A DNA stretch of 41,726 nt from Candidatus Poribacteria bacterium (GCA_026702755.1 JAPPBX010000086.1:1-41726), one strand, 5' to 3'. Counted from the stretch's first letter, positions 24,921 to 34,681 are shown. Notes: a model not told the origin generated them from the letters alone. Made by a program: numbers and translations.

Positions 24921-27320
24921 TTACAGTGTGCGACGCTGTGCCCATTGGCACCGCTGTATCCAATCCTTTGCTGAAAGGATGACTCCTAACGGGAGTGATG
25001 TGTCCTCCGCTATTGACCGGAATGCGTTTTGTGCAGCCCCATAATCTTTCAGATGATAGGCATTGATACCTATTGTCCTCTGGGCATCTAACATAAGACT
25101 TTGGTACTGTTGTGGTGTTAGTTGCCCCAACGCTGAGGTCTCTGGAGAAATCTCACCCGATACCTGTGTCTTCTCCAAGAGTGCTACTGCACGGCGAAGG
25201 TACTGATTACTACTTTGCCACGCGCCTTCCCGATGAAGCAAGTCACTGGCTAAGAAATACGCCAACCACATATCTGGCTCTGTTTGAATGCATGTTGACA
25301 GATACGCTATCTTCTCTGCTGCATCTTTGGACTCAACCAAGACGACGCGGAGTAACTCTCGGAGGGATCGATCCTCTTGTATCGCTCCATTCGGTTGATT
25401 AGTAACCATATCTGGATAGGAGTGTGCTGCCATCCGTTTGATGCCCCTCCGCTCAATCGTCCCATACGCTGTCTGGAGAGAGGCATAAGTGCTCACCGCT
25501 TTTTCGTGTTCATTCTTTAGCCAATAAATATCGCCTTTCAGCAGCACCGCCTCTGGGCTGAACAGGGTGTCGTCCATACTCGCGATGTGATTCGCTAAGG
25601 ACAACGCCTTGTCATAATCCTGCATCCGATACGCGCTGTACATTAGCCCCCGCAGCGTGCTCAAATTGTCCGGTTCATCCGACTGCATCGTCTCAAAGGT
25701 CTCCACGGCGGTGACATAATCTTTTCGGAAGTATGCCTGCCACGCAGTTTCTCGCAACGCGGCCATCTCATGGGCACAGACCCGTTCAAAGACACTGCGT
25801 TGTTTTAACCGGTAATTCGCGTAGACTATATCGCTGTCTTGTAAAGGGACGCTTTCCAAAAATTCTATCCACTCCGCCTCCAATGAAGGTAAGTCTTTCG
25901 CATAGTGTCGCACAAAATTACCGGTTGGGAAAACCCCCTTAAATTTGTCTATGCCGTAGGTATCAACAAGAAACCGAACAAAGGATCCCGCCAACAAGTA
26001 ACTCTGCGAACCAGCATGCCCCCAAAAACCAACACCCATAATGCCTGACAATGGCGGTGAAATCTCCATCTGGCGCATTGCCTTTGTCCATTGATGTGCT
26101 GTAAGCCTACCTTCACTCCAATCCGCGGCAACAGCAATCCCTTCGTGAAGTCCAATTTTCAGGCTCACCTTCAATGGGGACCACGGCACAGTCAAAACAT
26201 GCGCCAATTCATGTTTCAGAACGGGATGCGGAAAGCCTTGTGCATGAATGTGAAACCCGTATCCGAACGGGTCTTCCACAGATGTACTACCTGCCCCAAT
26301 CAACTGCTTTTTTTGCTCAGGAGATGCATAGACATAAGCACGGACCTTTTGATATAGTTCGTCTCCTTCAGGCATGAGATAGATAGACAATTGCGCGTAT
26401 TGGAATTCGCAGTCGTCAGCGATGCGTTCAATCTCGGTTTCAAGTTCACGGGCATAGAAAATTTCAAAATGTTCTGTTTCATGGAAGCCCCCCAGTCTTC
26501 GCGCAATATCGTCGCGTGTTGGACGAATTTCTAATGCCCCTGCATAGAGTTGGAAACCGAGTAAGCAAACAATTAACAGATATAGCCACACACGTTTTGT
26601 GAGGGGACTGAAAAATTTACGCCATCTTAGTTGTGGCATCAATCCGGTGTCTCTGCTCACCTCACAAATACTGACAGTAAGCCCCAAAAACAGCAGTGCC
26701 CACAACAACGTTTCTGCGCGTGCAATTAGCAATGTATCTGTTATCGGGATAACAAAATCATAAATCGGTCCGGGGAAATACCCGAATGTCGCATGATACG
26801 CAAACACCGGTGGATGAAATATTAGATTGAGGACCATCGGAACAGAAGAAACAGCGAGATAGCCGAGATACGCCAAATATGCCAACCATCGCTTTTTAAT
26901 CCAGAATCCGAAGAATATCCCGGCTGTTGTTGCGTACACGCTACTGATTACGGACAGTAGAAAAAAAAACAGAAATCCTTCACCGAAATTGCAATTTTTA
27001 ATACGAAGCGCGTTCAACAAAATTATACCGACTGGTAACACGAACAACCCCAAGTTAAACACCAACGCACTCCAGAAACACCGCATCACAATTTGTTTCG
27101 GTGGACCGGTAAGCGCATCGGGCTGTCGTCTCATCTGCTGTATCACCGCCAGTGTTACGTGCGCTCCTGCGAATGAGATACAGAGTGCCATCACCGCGCA
27201 AAACTCAAAAGCAAAAATGTTAAACAACGGAACATTGGCAAGTACCAGTGCCAATACACTGAACGCGATGAACCACAGCCAATATGAAAATGCCTTATGT
27301 ATTGTAGGTTTTCTGTACAT
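24921..27320 (-). CDS. Membrane-anchored zinc peptidase (MA clan) with C-terminal TPRs
   Basis: The first 260 or so of 799 residues hold about seven hydrophobic segments, a polytopic membrane domain. A soluble region follows with HELAHV (H370, E371, H374) and, about 20 residues on, GLHEGIAVAADW, whose glutamate is the likely third zinc ligand. This is the gluzincin pattern of the peptidase MA-like family. Past about residue 520 come several TPR-like helical pairs (for example VETFETMQSDEPDNLSTLRG and ALSLANHIASMDDTLF), probably for protein binding. Substrate unknown. The N-terminus diverges from the WD40 gene to the right, with a 340-base intergenic region between the two starts. Confidence 0.82.
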   Translation of the reverse strand: MYRKPTIHKAFSYWLWFIAFSVLALVLANVPLFNIFAFEFCAVMALCISFAGAHVTLAVIQQMRRQPDALTGPPKQIVMRCFWSALVFNLGLFVLPVGIILLNALRIKNCNFGEGFLFFFLLSVISSVYATTAGIFFGFWIKKRWLAYLAYLGYLAVSSVPMVLNLIFHPPVFAYHATFGYFPGPIYDFVIPITDTLLIARAETLLWALLFLGLTVSICEVSRDTGLMPQLRWRKFFSPLTKRVWLYLLIVCLLGFQLYAGALEIRPTRDDIARRLGGFHETEHFEIFYARELETEIERIADDCEFQYAQLSIYLMPEGDELYQKVRAYVYASPEQKKQLIGAGSTSVEDPFGYGFHIHAQGFPHPVLKHELAHVLTVPWSPLKVSLKIGLHEGIAVAADWSEGRLTAHQWTKAMRQMEISPPLSGIMGVGFWGHAGSQSYLLAGSFVRFLVDTYGIDKFKGVFPTGNFVRHYAKDLPSLEAEWIEFLESVPLQDSDIVYANYRLKQRSVFERVCAHEMAALRETAWQAYFRKDYVTAVETFETMQSDEPDNLSTLRGLMYSAYRMQDYDKALSLANHIASMDDTLFSPEAVLLKGDIYWLKNEHEKAVSTYASLQTAYGTIERRGIKRMAAHSYPDMVTNQPNGAIQEDRSLRELLRVVLVESKDAAEKIAYLSTCIQTEPDMWLAYFLASDLLHREGAWQSSNQYLRRAVALLEKTQVSGEISPETSALGQLTPQQYQSLMLDAQRTIGINAYHLKDYGAAQNAFRSIAEDTSLPLGVILSAKDWIQRCQWAQRRTL

Positions 27321-27453
27321 CTCTTGAAGATTGAAAGTCGGGTTTAGTGTGCATTTTACTTGGATATCCCCTGTGTGTCAAGCAGAATTCCTTCTTTGTA
27401 GAAGACGATTAATTGCTGAAAATTGGATAGTTCTGTGCCTCCAAACAGATACG

Positions 27454-27483
27454 TTGACAAAAATCGCGTATATTACGTATAAT
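27454..27483 (+). promoter_or_regulatory. Consensus sigma-70 promoter before the WD40 gene pair
   Basis: TTGACA (27454-27459) and TATAAT (27478-27483) both match consensus exactly, 18 bases apart. A start near 27490 gives a leader of about 170 bases to the ATG at 27661. The rest of the 340-base gap between the divergent genes (27321-27660) shows no gene or obvious repeat; the open frame across it from 27331 looks non-coding. Confidence 0.75.
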
Positions 27484-27660
27484 TACAATATCCGACTTTG
27501 CGAACAATTAAAAGCTCATGTCTTTCACCTATCATGCAGCGATCCTTCTTCAACACATCTCTTTTTCACCTCCAACGACTCTCAATACTGTGTATGTGGA
27601 CTTTGGGGCAAGAGAAATTCTAATTTTGTCAGGCTATTCGCAACAAAAGGAGATATTTTC

Positions 27661-29658
27661 ATGGAAAATAGAAAACCGTTAATCCCTGCCCTGAGACCCC
27701 TTGACGACACAGATGTGACAACTTGGGAACTTCCTGAGGAAGCAATCGGCAGGTTAGGCAGGGGAATAATAGCTGATTTGGCGTTTTCGCCGGATGGTGA
27801 ATCTCTCGCAGTCGCAACTACTATTGGGATCTGGCTCTATGAACTTGCTACCATGAAACCGATTGCATTGTGGGAAACCGAAAGGGGGTTGGTTTCTACT
27901 GTCTCCTTTTCACCCAATGGACAATGGATCGCCGCCAGCAACTGGGACGGTATCATCAAGGTATGGGAGACAGAGACGCAACGGTGCACCGCCAAAATAC
28001 AAGGATGGCATGAGCGTATCTCCCAACTTACCTTCTCACCGGATAGCCAATACCTCGCGGCATCCGGCAGGGCTTACGGTGACGTTTATGTATGGAACAC
28101 AAAAACGGGTATGCACGTTGCAAGTTTCACAGTCGCGGGTACTCCGAAAAAAGGTGAACGGCTACCCGCCAGCTTTCCTGTTTGCTTTTCACCCGACGGG
28201 CAGTATCTCGCCTATGTTTCGGGTCGAATATCGCTTGCTGTCCGGCATATAGAGACGAAAGAACATATCGCGCTTCTGAAACATTTCCCCCGAAAACACA
28301 TACAAGGACTTGCCTTTTCATCGTGTGGACGGTTCCCTGCTGTTGGGAGTCAAAACACATCCACCAACCGTCAGAATACTGAGTTGCGGGTGTGGGATAT
28401 TGATAAAGAATCCCTTGAGATGAATGATTCAAACTACGGTGGAGATAAGTTGATACCTGCCTACTTGCCTGATGGGACCTTGCGGGTTGCCGACATATAT
28501 AAGGGCAAAGTGGTCCTGTGGGACGCATCCCGAAAAGAGAAACTTGATAACTTTGAATATCAAGGCAGCACCAGCAAGGCTTTCAGGTTTTCGTCTGATG
28601 GGCAGCAATTCGCAATCGCCACGGCATGTGAGGTGCGCGTATGGCACGCGGATGCCCCGCTCACAGTAGCGTCTCATCTGATGCATACACGCATAGTTCG
28701 GACACTGTTCTTTATGCAAGATGGCAAGACATTGGTGAGCGGACACGACGGCAAAAGCGGCATTGTGTTCTGGGATATTGCCCAAAAACGAGCGCAGCAA
28801 ACGTTTAGTACATCTTACGGAAAGTGCGCTTTATCCCCGTGTGAAGAGATGTTGGCTACCACTGTTGGAGAGAATGGGGAAACGATTGAAGTCTTGAATG
28901 TTGCTTCAGGAACACCGGTTACAACACTCACTAAACATAAACAGATTGTAACTGCGCTTGCGTTCTCACAGACGGGTGAACACCTTGTTAGCGGGGATAC
29001 AGAGGGAAATTTGTCCGTGTGGACTGTTGAGTCTTGGCGAGAGTCGCGCGAACTCATCGGACATACTAATGGGATTACAGCAGTGGCATTTCATCCGAAT
29101 GGTTCACAAGTTGTCACGGCATCCCGCGATCACACAGCCAACGTCTGGGACTTTGAGAGGGGTGAACGGCTCGCTTCGCTTCCCTTAGCCGAGGAATCGG
29201 ATGTTTCTCTGTATAGAGGCGACCAGCGGCAAATCCGGCGCATCTTAAATCGCCTGAGTCAAGGTTACAGCCATAAGTCCACCCTTCATTCAATCACGTT
29301 TTCTCCATCTGGCGATCTTATCACTGGCGGGCTGCATCGTGAGATACGTTTGTGGGATGCGACAACTTATGAGACGCGTATGGCAATAATCCCACCGGAT
29401 ACTTGTCAGCGACCTAATGTAGTTATATTTTCGCCGTGCGGACGCTATCTTGTCTCAGGTTCTTGGTGGCAAGAAGGACAAGAAAAGGTGTCTATCCGGT
29501 TATGGGACGTTTCAACAGGTGAGAATATTGCGACCTTCTGGAGCCATCCGACAGATATTCAGGACCTCGCATTTTCACCAGACGGTTCGCTCTTAGCAAG
29601 TGGAAGTTTTGACGGCACCGTTCTCCTATGGGATATGAAACCTTTTATTGGTTCTTAA
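27661..29658 (+). CDS. WD40-repeat propeller protein, first tandem copy
   Basis: ATG 27661 is chosen because AAAAGGAGA lies 8 bases upstream and the tandem paralogue starts at the equivalent MEN; residues encoded upstream of it lack family character. The 665-residue protein has no signal peptide and is made of WD40 repeats with the typical AFSPDGxxLAxGxxDGxIxxWD pattern (for example LAFSPDGSLLASGSFDG near the end). There are enough repeats for two seven-bladed propellers. It should be a cytoplasmic binding scaffold. No catalytic domain is present. It is followed 34 bases later by a similar gene. Confidence 0.88.
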   Translation: MENRKPLIPALRPLDDTDVTTWELPEEAIGRLGRGIIADLAFSPDGESLAVATTIGIWLYELATMKPIALWETERGLVSTVSFSPNGQWIAASNWDGIIKVWETETQRCTAKIQGWHERISQLTFSPDSQYLAASGRAYGDVYVWNTKTGMHVASFTVAGTPKKGERLPASFPVCFSPDGQYLAYVSGRISLAVRHIETKEHIALLKHFPRKHIQGLAFSSCGRFPAVGSQNTSTNRQNTELRVWDIDKESLEMNDSNYGGDKLIPAYLPDGTLRVADIYKGKVVLWDASRKEKLDNFEYQGSTSKAFRFSSDGQQFAIATACEVRVWHADAPLTVASHLMHTRIVRTLFFMQDGKTLVSGHDGKSGIVFWDIAQKRAQQTFSTSYGKCALSPCEEMLATTVGENGETIEVLNVASGTPVTTLTKHKQIVTALAFSQTGEHLVSGDTEGNLSVWTVESWRESRELIGHTNGITAVAFHPNGSQVVTASRDHTANVWDFERGERLASLPLAEESDVSLYRGDQRQIRRILNRLSQGYSHKSTLHSITFSPSGDLITGGLHREIRLWDATTYETRMAIIPPDTCQRPNVVIFSPCGRYLVSGSWWQEGQEKVSIRLWDVSTGENIATFWSHPTDIQDLAFSPDGSLLASGSFDGTVLLWDMKPFIGS

Positions 29659-29692
29659 GGTATTGCTTACCCCAATAAAATCGGGGTATTTG

Positions 29693-31687
29693 ATGGAAAA
29701 TCAACACTCACAGACAACCATACAGTCTACGCAGACAAACAGCGATGTGACAACTTGGGAACTCCCCGATGGCGCAATTGCCCGATTGGGACAAGGACTC
29801 ATATTTGACATGGCGTTTTCACCGGATAACGCGTCTCTTGCTGTTGGAACTCGTGTCGGGGTATGGATGTATGAACTCGACACCATGCAGCCCGTCACAC
29901 TGTTTGAAACCGAACGAGGCATGATTTCTAACATCGTCTTTTCACCCGATGGGCAATGGGTTGCCACCAGCAACGCGGACGGTATCATCAATGTGCGAGA
30001 AATAGAGACCCAGCAGCGTGTCGCGAAGATACAAGGCTGGCACGATGGCACCTCCCGACTTGCTTTTTCACCGGATAGCCAATACATCGCTGCATCCGGC
30101 TACGGACACGGCGATGTTTACGTCTGGTGCGCAAAAACCGGTCAACACTTCGTAAGTTTTGAAGTGAGAGTCACACTTAAGGAAGGTGAACGCCCTCCTA
30201 CCTATTTCCCACTCTGCTTTTCACCCGATGGAGAGCTCCTCGCTTATCGTTCTGGCGGGACTAACATTAATGTTCAAAACCTAAAAACAAAAGAACGCTT
30301 CGCTTATCTGAAGTCAGAGGGTGAGCTGCGCGAATCAGGAGATATGTATGATCTCGCATTTTCACCTTGTGGTCAGTTTCTTGCTGCGAGCCTTCAGGAT
30401 CGAACAACACGTGAGAATATTGAGGTGCAAGTGTGGAACATTGATAAAGAGATATTGGAGACAACTTACACAGACTACGGCGGAACCCGGGCGATTCTCG
30501 CTTATTCCCCTGATGGTGCATTACGGGTTGCCGATGTTTATGAAGACAAAGTAGTGATGTGGAACGCGTCCCGGGGTGAAAAACTTGATACCATTGAATA
30601 TCAAGGAAAAGGTAGGACGGAACAATGTATCTCTACGGATGGACAGCAGTTCGCAATTCTCACTGACTGCGATATCCGCGTGTGGCGTGCAGGCTCCCCT
30701 ACCATAGTAGCACCGCTCACAGTGCCTCATCATGTACCCGACTCTCTGTTTTTTTATCAATCGGGCAAGATGTTGGTTTGCAAATACTGGAATGAAGGTG
30801 TCGTTTTCTGGAATGTTGTTCAGAAACAGGTGATACCTCCCCCGATCCCACCAGAATGCGGGGGCAAAAGGTGTGCGCTGTCCCCTTGTGAAGAATTGTT
30901 GGCTCTCATCGGAGAGGATGGACAAACACTTGAAGTCTGGAACATCACGTCCGGAACCCGAATAGCAGAACTCACCGAACATCAGAGTTTAATCACCACC
31001 GTGGTGTTCTCGCCGTCAGGGGAACACCTCATCAGTGGAGATATAGATGGAAAACTTGTTGTGTGGCGTGTCCAACATTGGGAAAAGCAGTATGCATTTA
31101 TAGGGCATACCGATCCGCTTCGGGCAGCAGCCTTTCACCCGAACGGAAAGCAATTCGCTACGACTGACGGAAGGAGTATATTTCTTTGGGACGTTACGAG
31201 TGGTGAACAGCTTGGTTCACCTTCTGTAGACTCCACCTTTGTTGCCCTATATAAAGGAGATATGCGACAAATCCAGCGGCAAACTCAGTCACGTAACAAA
31301 CCTTCAAAGAATCTCCATTCAATTGCGTTTTCACCTTGCGGCACTTTATTGGCTGGTGGGTTATTCGGTGGGATTCATCTATGGGATGCTGCAACTTTAG
31401 AGCCGCGCATGGGGATGATTCTACCTGCGAGTTGCTCCTGGGTTGTTGGTGTTGTTGTGTTTTCTCCATGTGGTCGGTATCTTGCCTCTGGTTCTTGGTG
31501 GAACAAAACAGACAAAGTCTCCGTTCGTTTATGGGAGGTTGCCACTGGGGAAAACATCCATACCTTCTGGGGGCATACCTCAGATGTTCAAAATCTCGCT
31601 TTTTCAAAGGATGGCGAACTCTTGGCAAGTAGCAGTTATGATGGCACCGTCCTGCTTTGGGATATGAAACCGTTTATAAATTCTTAA
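29693..31687 (+). CDS. WD40-repeat propeller protein, second tandem copy
   Basis: A 664-residue paralogue of the preceding gene. Both begin MEN, share TTWELP near residue 25 and end VLLWDMKPF plus a few residues, so the duplication is full length. ATG 29693 is preferred over 29648 from that alignment. A GGGG run about 7 bases upstream may act as a weak ribosome binding site and is partly paired in a small hairpin (CCCC/GGGG, 29671-29687). Repeats follow the same WD40 pattern. The function is probably scaffolding; partner unknown. Confidence 0.87.
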   Translation: MENQHSQTTIQSTQTNSDVTTWELPDGAIARLGQGLIFDMAFSPDNASLAVGTRVGVWMYELDTMQPVTLFETERGMISNIVFSPDGQWVATSNADGIINVREIETQQRVAKIQGWHDGTSRLAFSPDSQYIAASGYGHGDVYVWCAKTGQHFVSFEVRVTLKEGERPPTYFPLCFSPDGELLAYRSGGTNINVQNLKTKERFAYLKSEGELRESGDMYDLAFSPCGQFLAASLQDRTTRENIEVQVWNIDKEILETTYTDYGGTRAILAYSPDGALRVADVYEDKVVMWNASRGEKLDTIEYQGKGRTEQCISTDGQQFAILTDCDIRVWRAGSPTIVAPLTVPHHVPDSLFFYQSGKMLVCKYWNEGVVFWNVVQKQVIPPPIPPECGGKRCALSPCEELLALIGEDGQTLEVWNITSGTRIAELTEHQSLITTVVFSPSGEHLISGDIDGKLVVWRVQHWEKQYAFIGHTDPLRAAAFHPNGKQFATTDGRSIFLWDVTSGEQLGSPSVDSTFVALYKGDMRQIQRQTQSRNKPSKNLHSIAFSPCGTLLAGGLFGGIHLWDAATLEPRMGMILPASCSWVVGVVVFSPCGRYLASGSWWNKTDKVSVRLWEVATGENIHTFWGHTSDVQNLAFSKDGELLASSSYDGTVLLWDMKPFINS

Positions 31688-31751
31688 AAGTGTCCAACCC
31701 AATTTATCTACCACAGAGACCAATTGAAAACAAGGTGTTATGAAATTTTCT

Positions 31752-31780
31752 TTGAAGTTTTAGATAAAATATGTTAAAAT
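31752..31780 (+). promoter_or_regulatory. Candidate sigma-70 promoter for pspA
   Basis: TTGAAG (31752-31757) and TAAAAT (31775-31780), 17 bases apart. A start near 31787 would give a leader of about 107 bases. I saw no sigma-54 (GG/GC) promoter, unlike the E. coli psp operon. Confidence 0.5.
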
Positions 31781-31806
31781 ACGATGTGATGAGTTTTACA
31801 GTGCGG

Positions 31807-31887
31807 TGCCAACCGGGCAAAGCGAGATTGGCATAACTCGTAAATCAATACAACAAGGTTGCGTTTCTGGAACGCGCAACAGGAGGA
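31807..31887 (+). promoter_or_regulatory. pspA leader with two hairpins ending at the ribosome binding site
   Basis: TGCCAA (31807-31812) pairs with TTGGCA (31828-31833), and GTTGCG (31858-31863) pairs with CGCAAC (31875-31880). The second hairpin ends one base before AGGAGGA (31881-31887). It could influence ribosome access. Confidence 0.4.
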
Positions 31888-31893
31888 ACTAAA

Positions 31894-32730
31894 ATGGCAA
31901 ATGGATTCACAAGATTTTTCAAGGCTATCTGGTACACGCTGACAGGACGGGCACACGAATCTGCGGATAGAATGATGGAAAACCCTGAAGCTGTCAGAGG
32001 AGCTTACGAGGACATCATCAAGGACAAGAAGGGGAATATTCAACGCTACAAGCAAGCAATTGGTCAGCTGATTGCACTCGTTGAGCAGAAAAGATCCGCG
32101 GTCAAAAACCTGACTGATGAAGTCGAGCGACTTGAGGAACTAAAATCAGGAGCGATCGCGAAGGCACAGCAGACCGCTGCTGAACTGCAAGGTCAAGGAC
32201 TCGCCCAGGAAGAAATTAAGGTGCACGCTGAATATACGCGATGTGTCACCGCTTATCAAGATTTCAATTCCAATTTGCAGGAGAAAACCGGTCGCATTAC
32301 GGAACTGGAAGGTGAGATTGAAGGTGCCCAAGCGGATATTGAATCTCATAAACTTCAGATTACGAATCTACATCGCGATTTGGATAAGATCAAGTCCGAA
32401 CAATCTGAAGCGGTTGCGGATCTGATTACCGCACGAGAACAGGAAGAAATCGCTGATATGCTCTCTGGTATCAGCATGGACGGCACCTCTGCCGAGTTGA
32501 CGCGGATGCGAGAAATCCGGGAGAAAGCGAAAGGGCGTTCAAAAGTTGCACAGGAATTGGCGGGTACGGATTCAAAAAACGAAGAACAGGAATTCCTTGC
32601 TGCAGCGCGATCATCTTCAACCTCCGACGAATTTGATGCGTTGATCTTCGGCGCACAGCAGACTGACACCAAAACGGAAACAGAGACGAAAAAGGAAACA
32701 ACAGATTCCGATTCTGAATTGCCAGTATAA
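31894..32730 (+). CDS. PspA/IM30 (Vipp1) family membrane-protecting protein
   Basis: PspA/Vipp1 proteins are ESCRT-III-like helical proteins that polymerise on the inner membrane under envelope stress. The 278 residues begin with the amphipathic FTRFFKAIWYTLTGRAHESADRMMENPEA, matching the family's membrane-binding helix and N-terminus. A long alpha-helical coiled coil follows (about 45-190), rich in Glu, Lys and Gln. The C-terminal 70 residues are low-complexity and acidic/threonine-rich (TDTKTETETKKETTD), longer than in E. coli PspA (222 residues). A strong AGGAGGA ribosome binding site and a sigma-70-like promoter precede it. An AAA+ ATPase gene follows in the same reading frame. Confidence 0.9.
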   Translation: MANGFTRFFKAIWYTLTGRAHESADRMMENPEAVRGAYEDIIKDKKGNIQRYKQAIGQLIALVEQKRSAVKNLTDEVERLEELKSGAIAKAQQTAAELQGQGLAQEEIKVHAEYTRCVTAYQDFNSNLQEKTGRITELEGEIEGAQADIESHKLQITNLHRDLDKIKSEQSEAVADLITAREQEEIADMLSGISMDGTSAELTRMREIREKAKGRSKVAQELAGTDSKNEEQEFLAAARSSSTSDEFDALIFGAQQTDTKTETETKKETTDSDSELPV

Positions 32731-32841
32731 CGTACTACAAAAGACGCAGCACCTCATCCGAAGGTTACCATCTCAAACAGAAGGGGGCGAGAACTCATAG
32801 CCGTTAAAAGCCCAGACTACACATTTCCGAAAGAAGCCGGA

Positions 32842-34635
32842 ATGCTCATTAATTCGGGAACGTCCCGTAGCCTCGTCCTGTCTGGAAATATCCACGATCT
32901 CTTTTTTATGCGCGATGGAGATAACACGGACTATATTCCACTCATCCCCTTTTTGACGTGCAGCTGGGACATTCCAGGGTTCATTCTGATAGTTTATGAG
33001 CTCAATGGACCTATCCGGTTTGCCCAAGAAGCTGAACGTGAAAAAGTTAAGCGTGCTTTCGAGCTATGGCGAGGCACAACCGATGCAAACCTCAACATAG
33101 ACGCAAGTCACGGACGGGGTCCGTTACAAGGCATACTCGATGCCGCTCCCCCTCCTGATGCCTCCTTTGAGCAGTACATGAACGATGCAATCGGCAGTCC
33201 GACCTTGGCACTTGAACTCCTAAGGCAGTTCTGCCTGTTGTCCCGATCCACAAATGCGCAAGGTGAAAAGTTTCTATCCGAAAAATTGATAATCCTGATT
33301 GAAGCAACAGACATGTTGCTTCCAGAAGGTGAAATTCGGAGTTTGTCCCTTCCAGACAGACATCGGGTCAGTATCGTTCAAGATTGGATATCCGACTCCA
33401 GTTTCATGAACGGCAACGATACCGTCATTTTCATCACGGAATCGGCAAGCCTTGTGAGTTCTCGGATTATCAGACTGCCACAGGTCATCACCGTCGAAAT
33501 CCCATCGCCGGGGATGGGAGAGCGTCAACATTTCATCTCATGGTTTAATAACACACCACAACTCGTAGAGAAGCCACTAAACCTTTGGGGCACGCAAGCG
33601 CAACTTGCAATGCTCACAGCCGGTTTATCCATCCAAGCATTACGCCAGCTGCTTCTCTCTGCCTGTTATTCTGGAGAAAAACTGGAACCTGAGGACGTTA
33701 TCGGGAAAGTGTCTGAATTTATCCAAGGGCAATTAGGCGAGGACGTTGTAGAATTCAAAAAGCCTGAGCACAGTCTTAAAGACATCGTTGGTAACCAAAA
33801 ACTGGTGGCGTTTCTGCAGACACAGTTGATTCAGCGGATCACTTCGACCGGTCTCGATGCAATCCCCGGCATGAGCGTTTGTGGTCCCATCGGTAGCGGA
33901 AAAACCTTTATCTTCGAGGGGCTTGCAGGTGAACTCGACATTCCTGTGCTTGTCCTCAAGAACATTCGGAGCATGTGGTTTGGACAGACAGATGTGCTGT
34001 TTGAAAGGCTTCGGCGGCTGTTGATGGCACTCGTAAAGGTGCTTATCTTCGTTGACGAAGCAGATACGCAATTTGGCGATGTCGGGAAGGATGCACACAG
34101 CACAGAACGCCGTTTGACCGGAAAAATACAGGCGATGATGTCGGACCCGCAACTCCGCGGCAATATTACATGGCTCCTAATGACCGCCCGAATCTACAAC
34201 CTCTCACCTGACTTACGGCGAGAAGGCAGAGTTGGCGATATAGTAATCCCCGTGCTTGATCCAAAGGACGAGGACCGCGAGGCTTTCCTCCGTTGGACGA
34301 TTGCCAAAGTCCTTCCCGGTCCCCTGTCTGAAGAAGCAGTCAAACGACTTGCAAAACTGACTGAGGATTATTCCGCTGCGAGTTTCGCATCGCTGCGCTC
34401 GGATCTGGAAGCCGCCAGTCTCCTCAAAAACGATAAACTAACACCTGATGAAATCATCGCTGTCGCAGAAGATCGAATCCTACCCAATATTGGACCGATC
34501 CGACACTATCAAACCTTGCAAGCCCTCGTGAATTGCACACGAAAATCCTTACTCCCTGACGACTACTCCCCAGAAATCCGAGAATCGTGGGTCAAACAGA
34601 TTGCACAACTCGAAGCCATCGGAATTAGTGGATAG
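32842..34635 (+). CDS. Double AAA+ ATPase, Ycf46-like, paired with PspA
   Basis: The C-terminal half has a complete AAA+ module: Walker A GPIGSGKT (348-355), Walker B VLIFVDEAD with D405/E406, a sensor region WLLMTARI and a downstream DLRREGR that may include the arginine finger. The N-terminal half looks like a degenerate AAA domain without a P-loop: LIILIEATDMLLPEGE (Walker B-like) and VIFITESASLVSSRIIRLP (sensor-1-like). That pattern resembles cyanobacterial Ycf46. The start is uncertain. ATG 32842 has no good ribosome binding site, and sensible coding continues upstream, in frame with pspA. AAGGGGGCGAG (32781-32791) lies before an in-frame ATA at 32797. It probably works on PspA or on stress-damaged membranes; this is inferred from context. 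Confidence 0.8.
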   Translation: MLINSGTSRSLVLSGNIHDLFFMRDGDNTDYIPLIPFLTCSWDIPGFILIVYELNGPIRFAQEAEREKVKRAFELWRGTTDANLNIDASHGRGPLQGILDAAPPPDASFEQYMNDAIGSPTLALELLRQFCLLSRSTNAQGEKFLSEKLIILIEATDMLLPEGEIRSLSLPDRHRVSIVQDWISDSSFMNGNDTVIFITESASLVSSRIIRLPQVITVEIPSPGMGERQHFISWFNNTPQLVEKPLNLWGTQAQLAMLTAGLSIQALRQLLLSACYSGEKLEPEDVIGKVSEFIQGQLGEDVVEFKKPEHSLKDIVGNQKLVAFLQTQLIQRITSTGLDAIPGMSVCGPIGSGKTFIFEGLAGELDIPVLVLKNIRSMWFGQTDVLFERLRRLLMALVKVLIFVDEADTQFGDVGKDAHSTERRLTGKIQAMMSDPQLRGNITWLLMTARIYNLSPDLRREGRVGDIVIPVLDPKDEDREAFLRWTIAKVLPGPLSEEAVKRLAKLTEDYSAASFASLRSDLEAASLLKNDKLTPDEIIAVAEDRILPNIGPIRHYQTLQALVNCTRKSLLPDDYSPEIRESWVKQIAQLEAIGISG

Positions 34636-34651
34636 TGGGAAAAATCATGTC

Positions 34652-34681
34652 TTAGCACGCACCCCAATTTTGTGTTATAAT
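34652..34681 (+). promoter_or_regulatory. Candidate extended -10 promoter for the small gene/protease pair
   Basis: TATAAT (34676-34681) is preceded by TGt. A poor -35, TTAGCA (34652-34657), lies 18 bases upstream. It starts about 16 bases after the AAA+ gene stop, so the next two genes likely form their own transcript. Confidence 0.55.

Noticed and set aside
27331-27660. Longer N-terminus for the first WD40 protein
   Set aside because: It contains a perfect sigma-70 promoter, lacks homology to the paralogue, and a good ribosome site marks the start at 27661.
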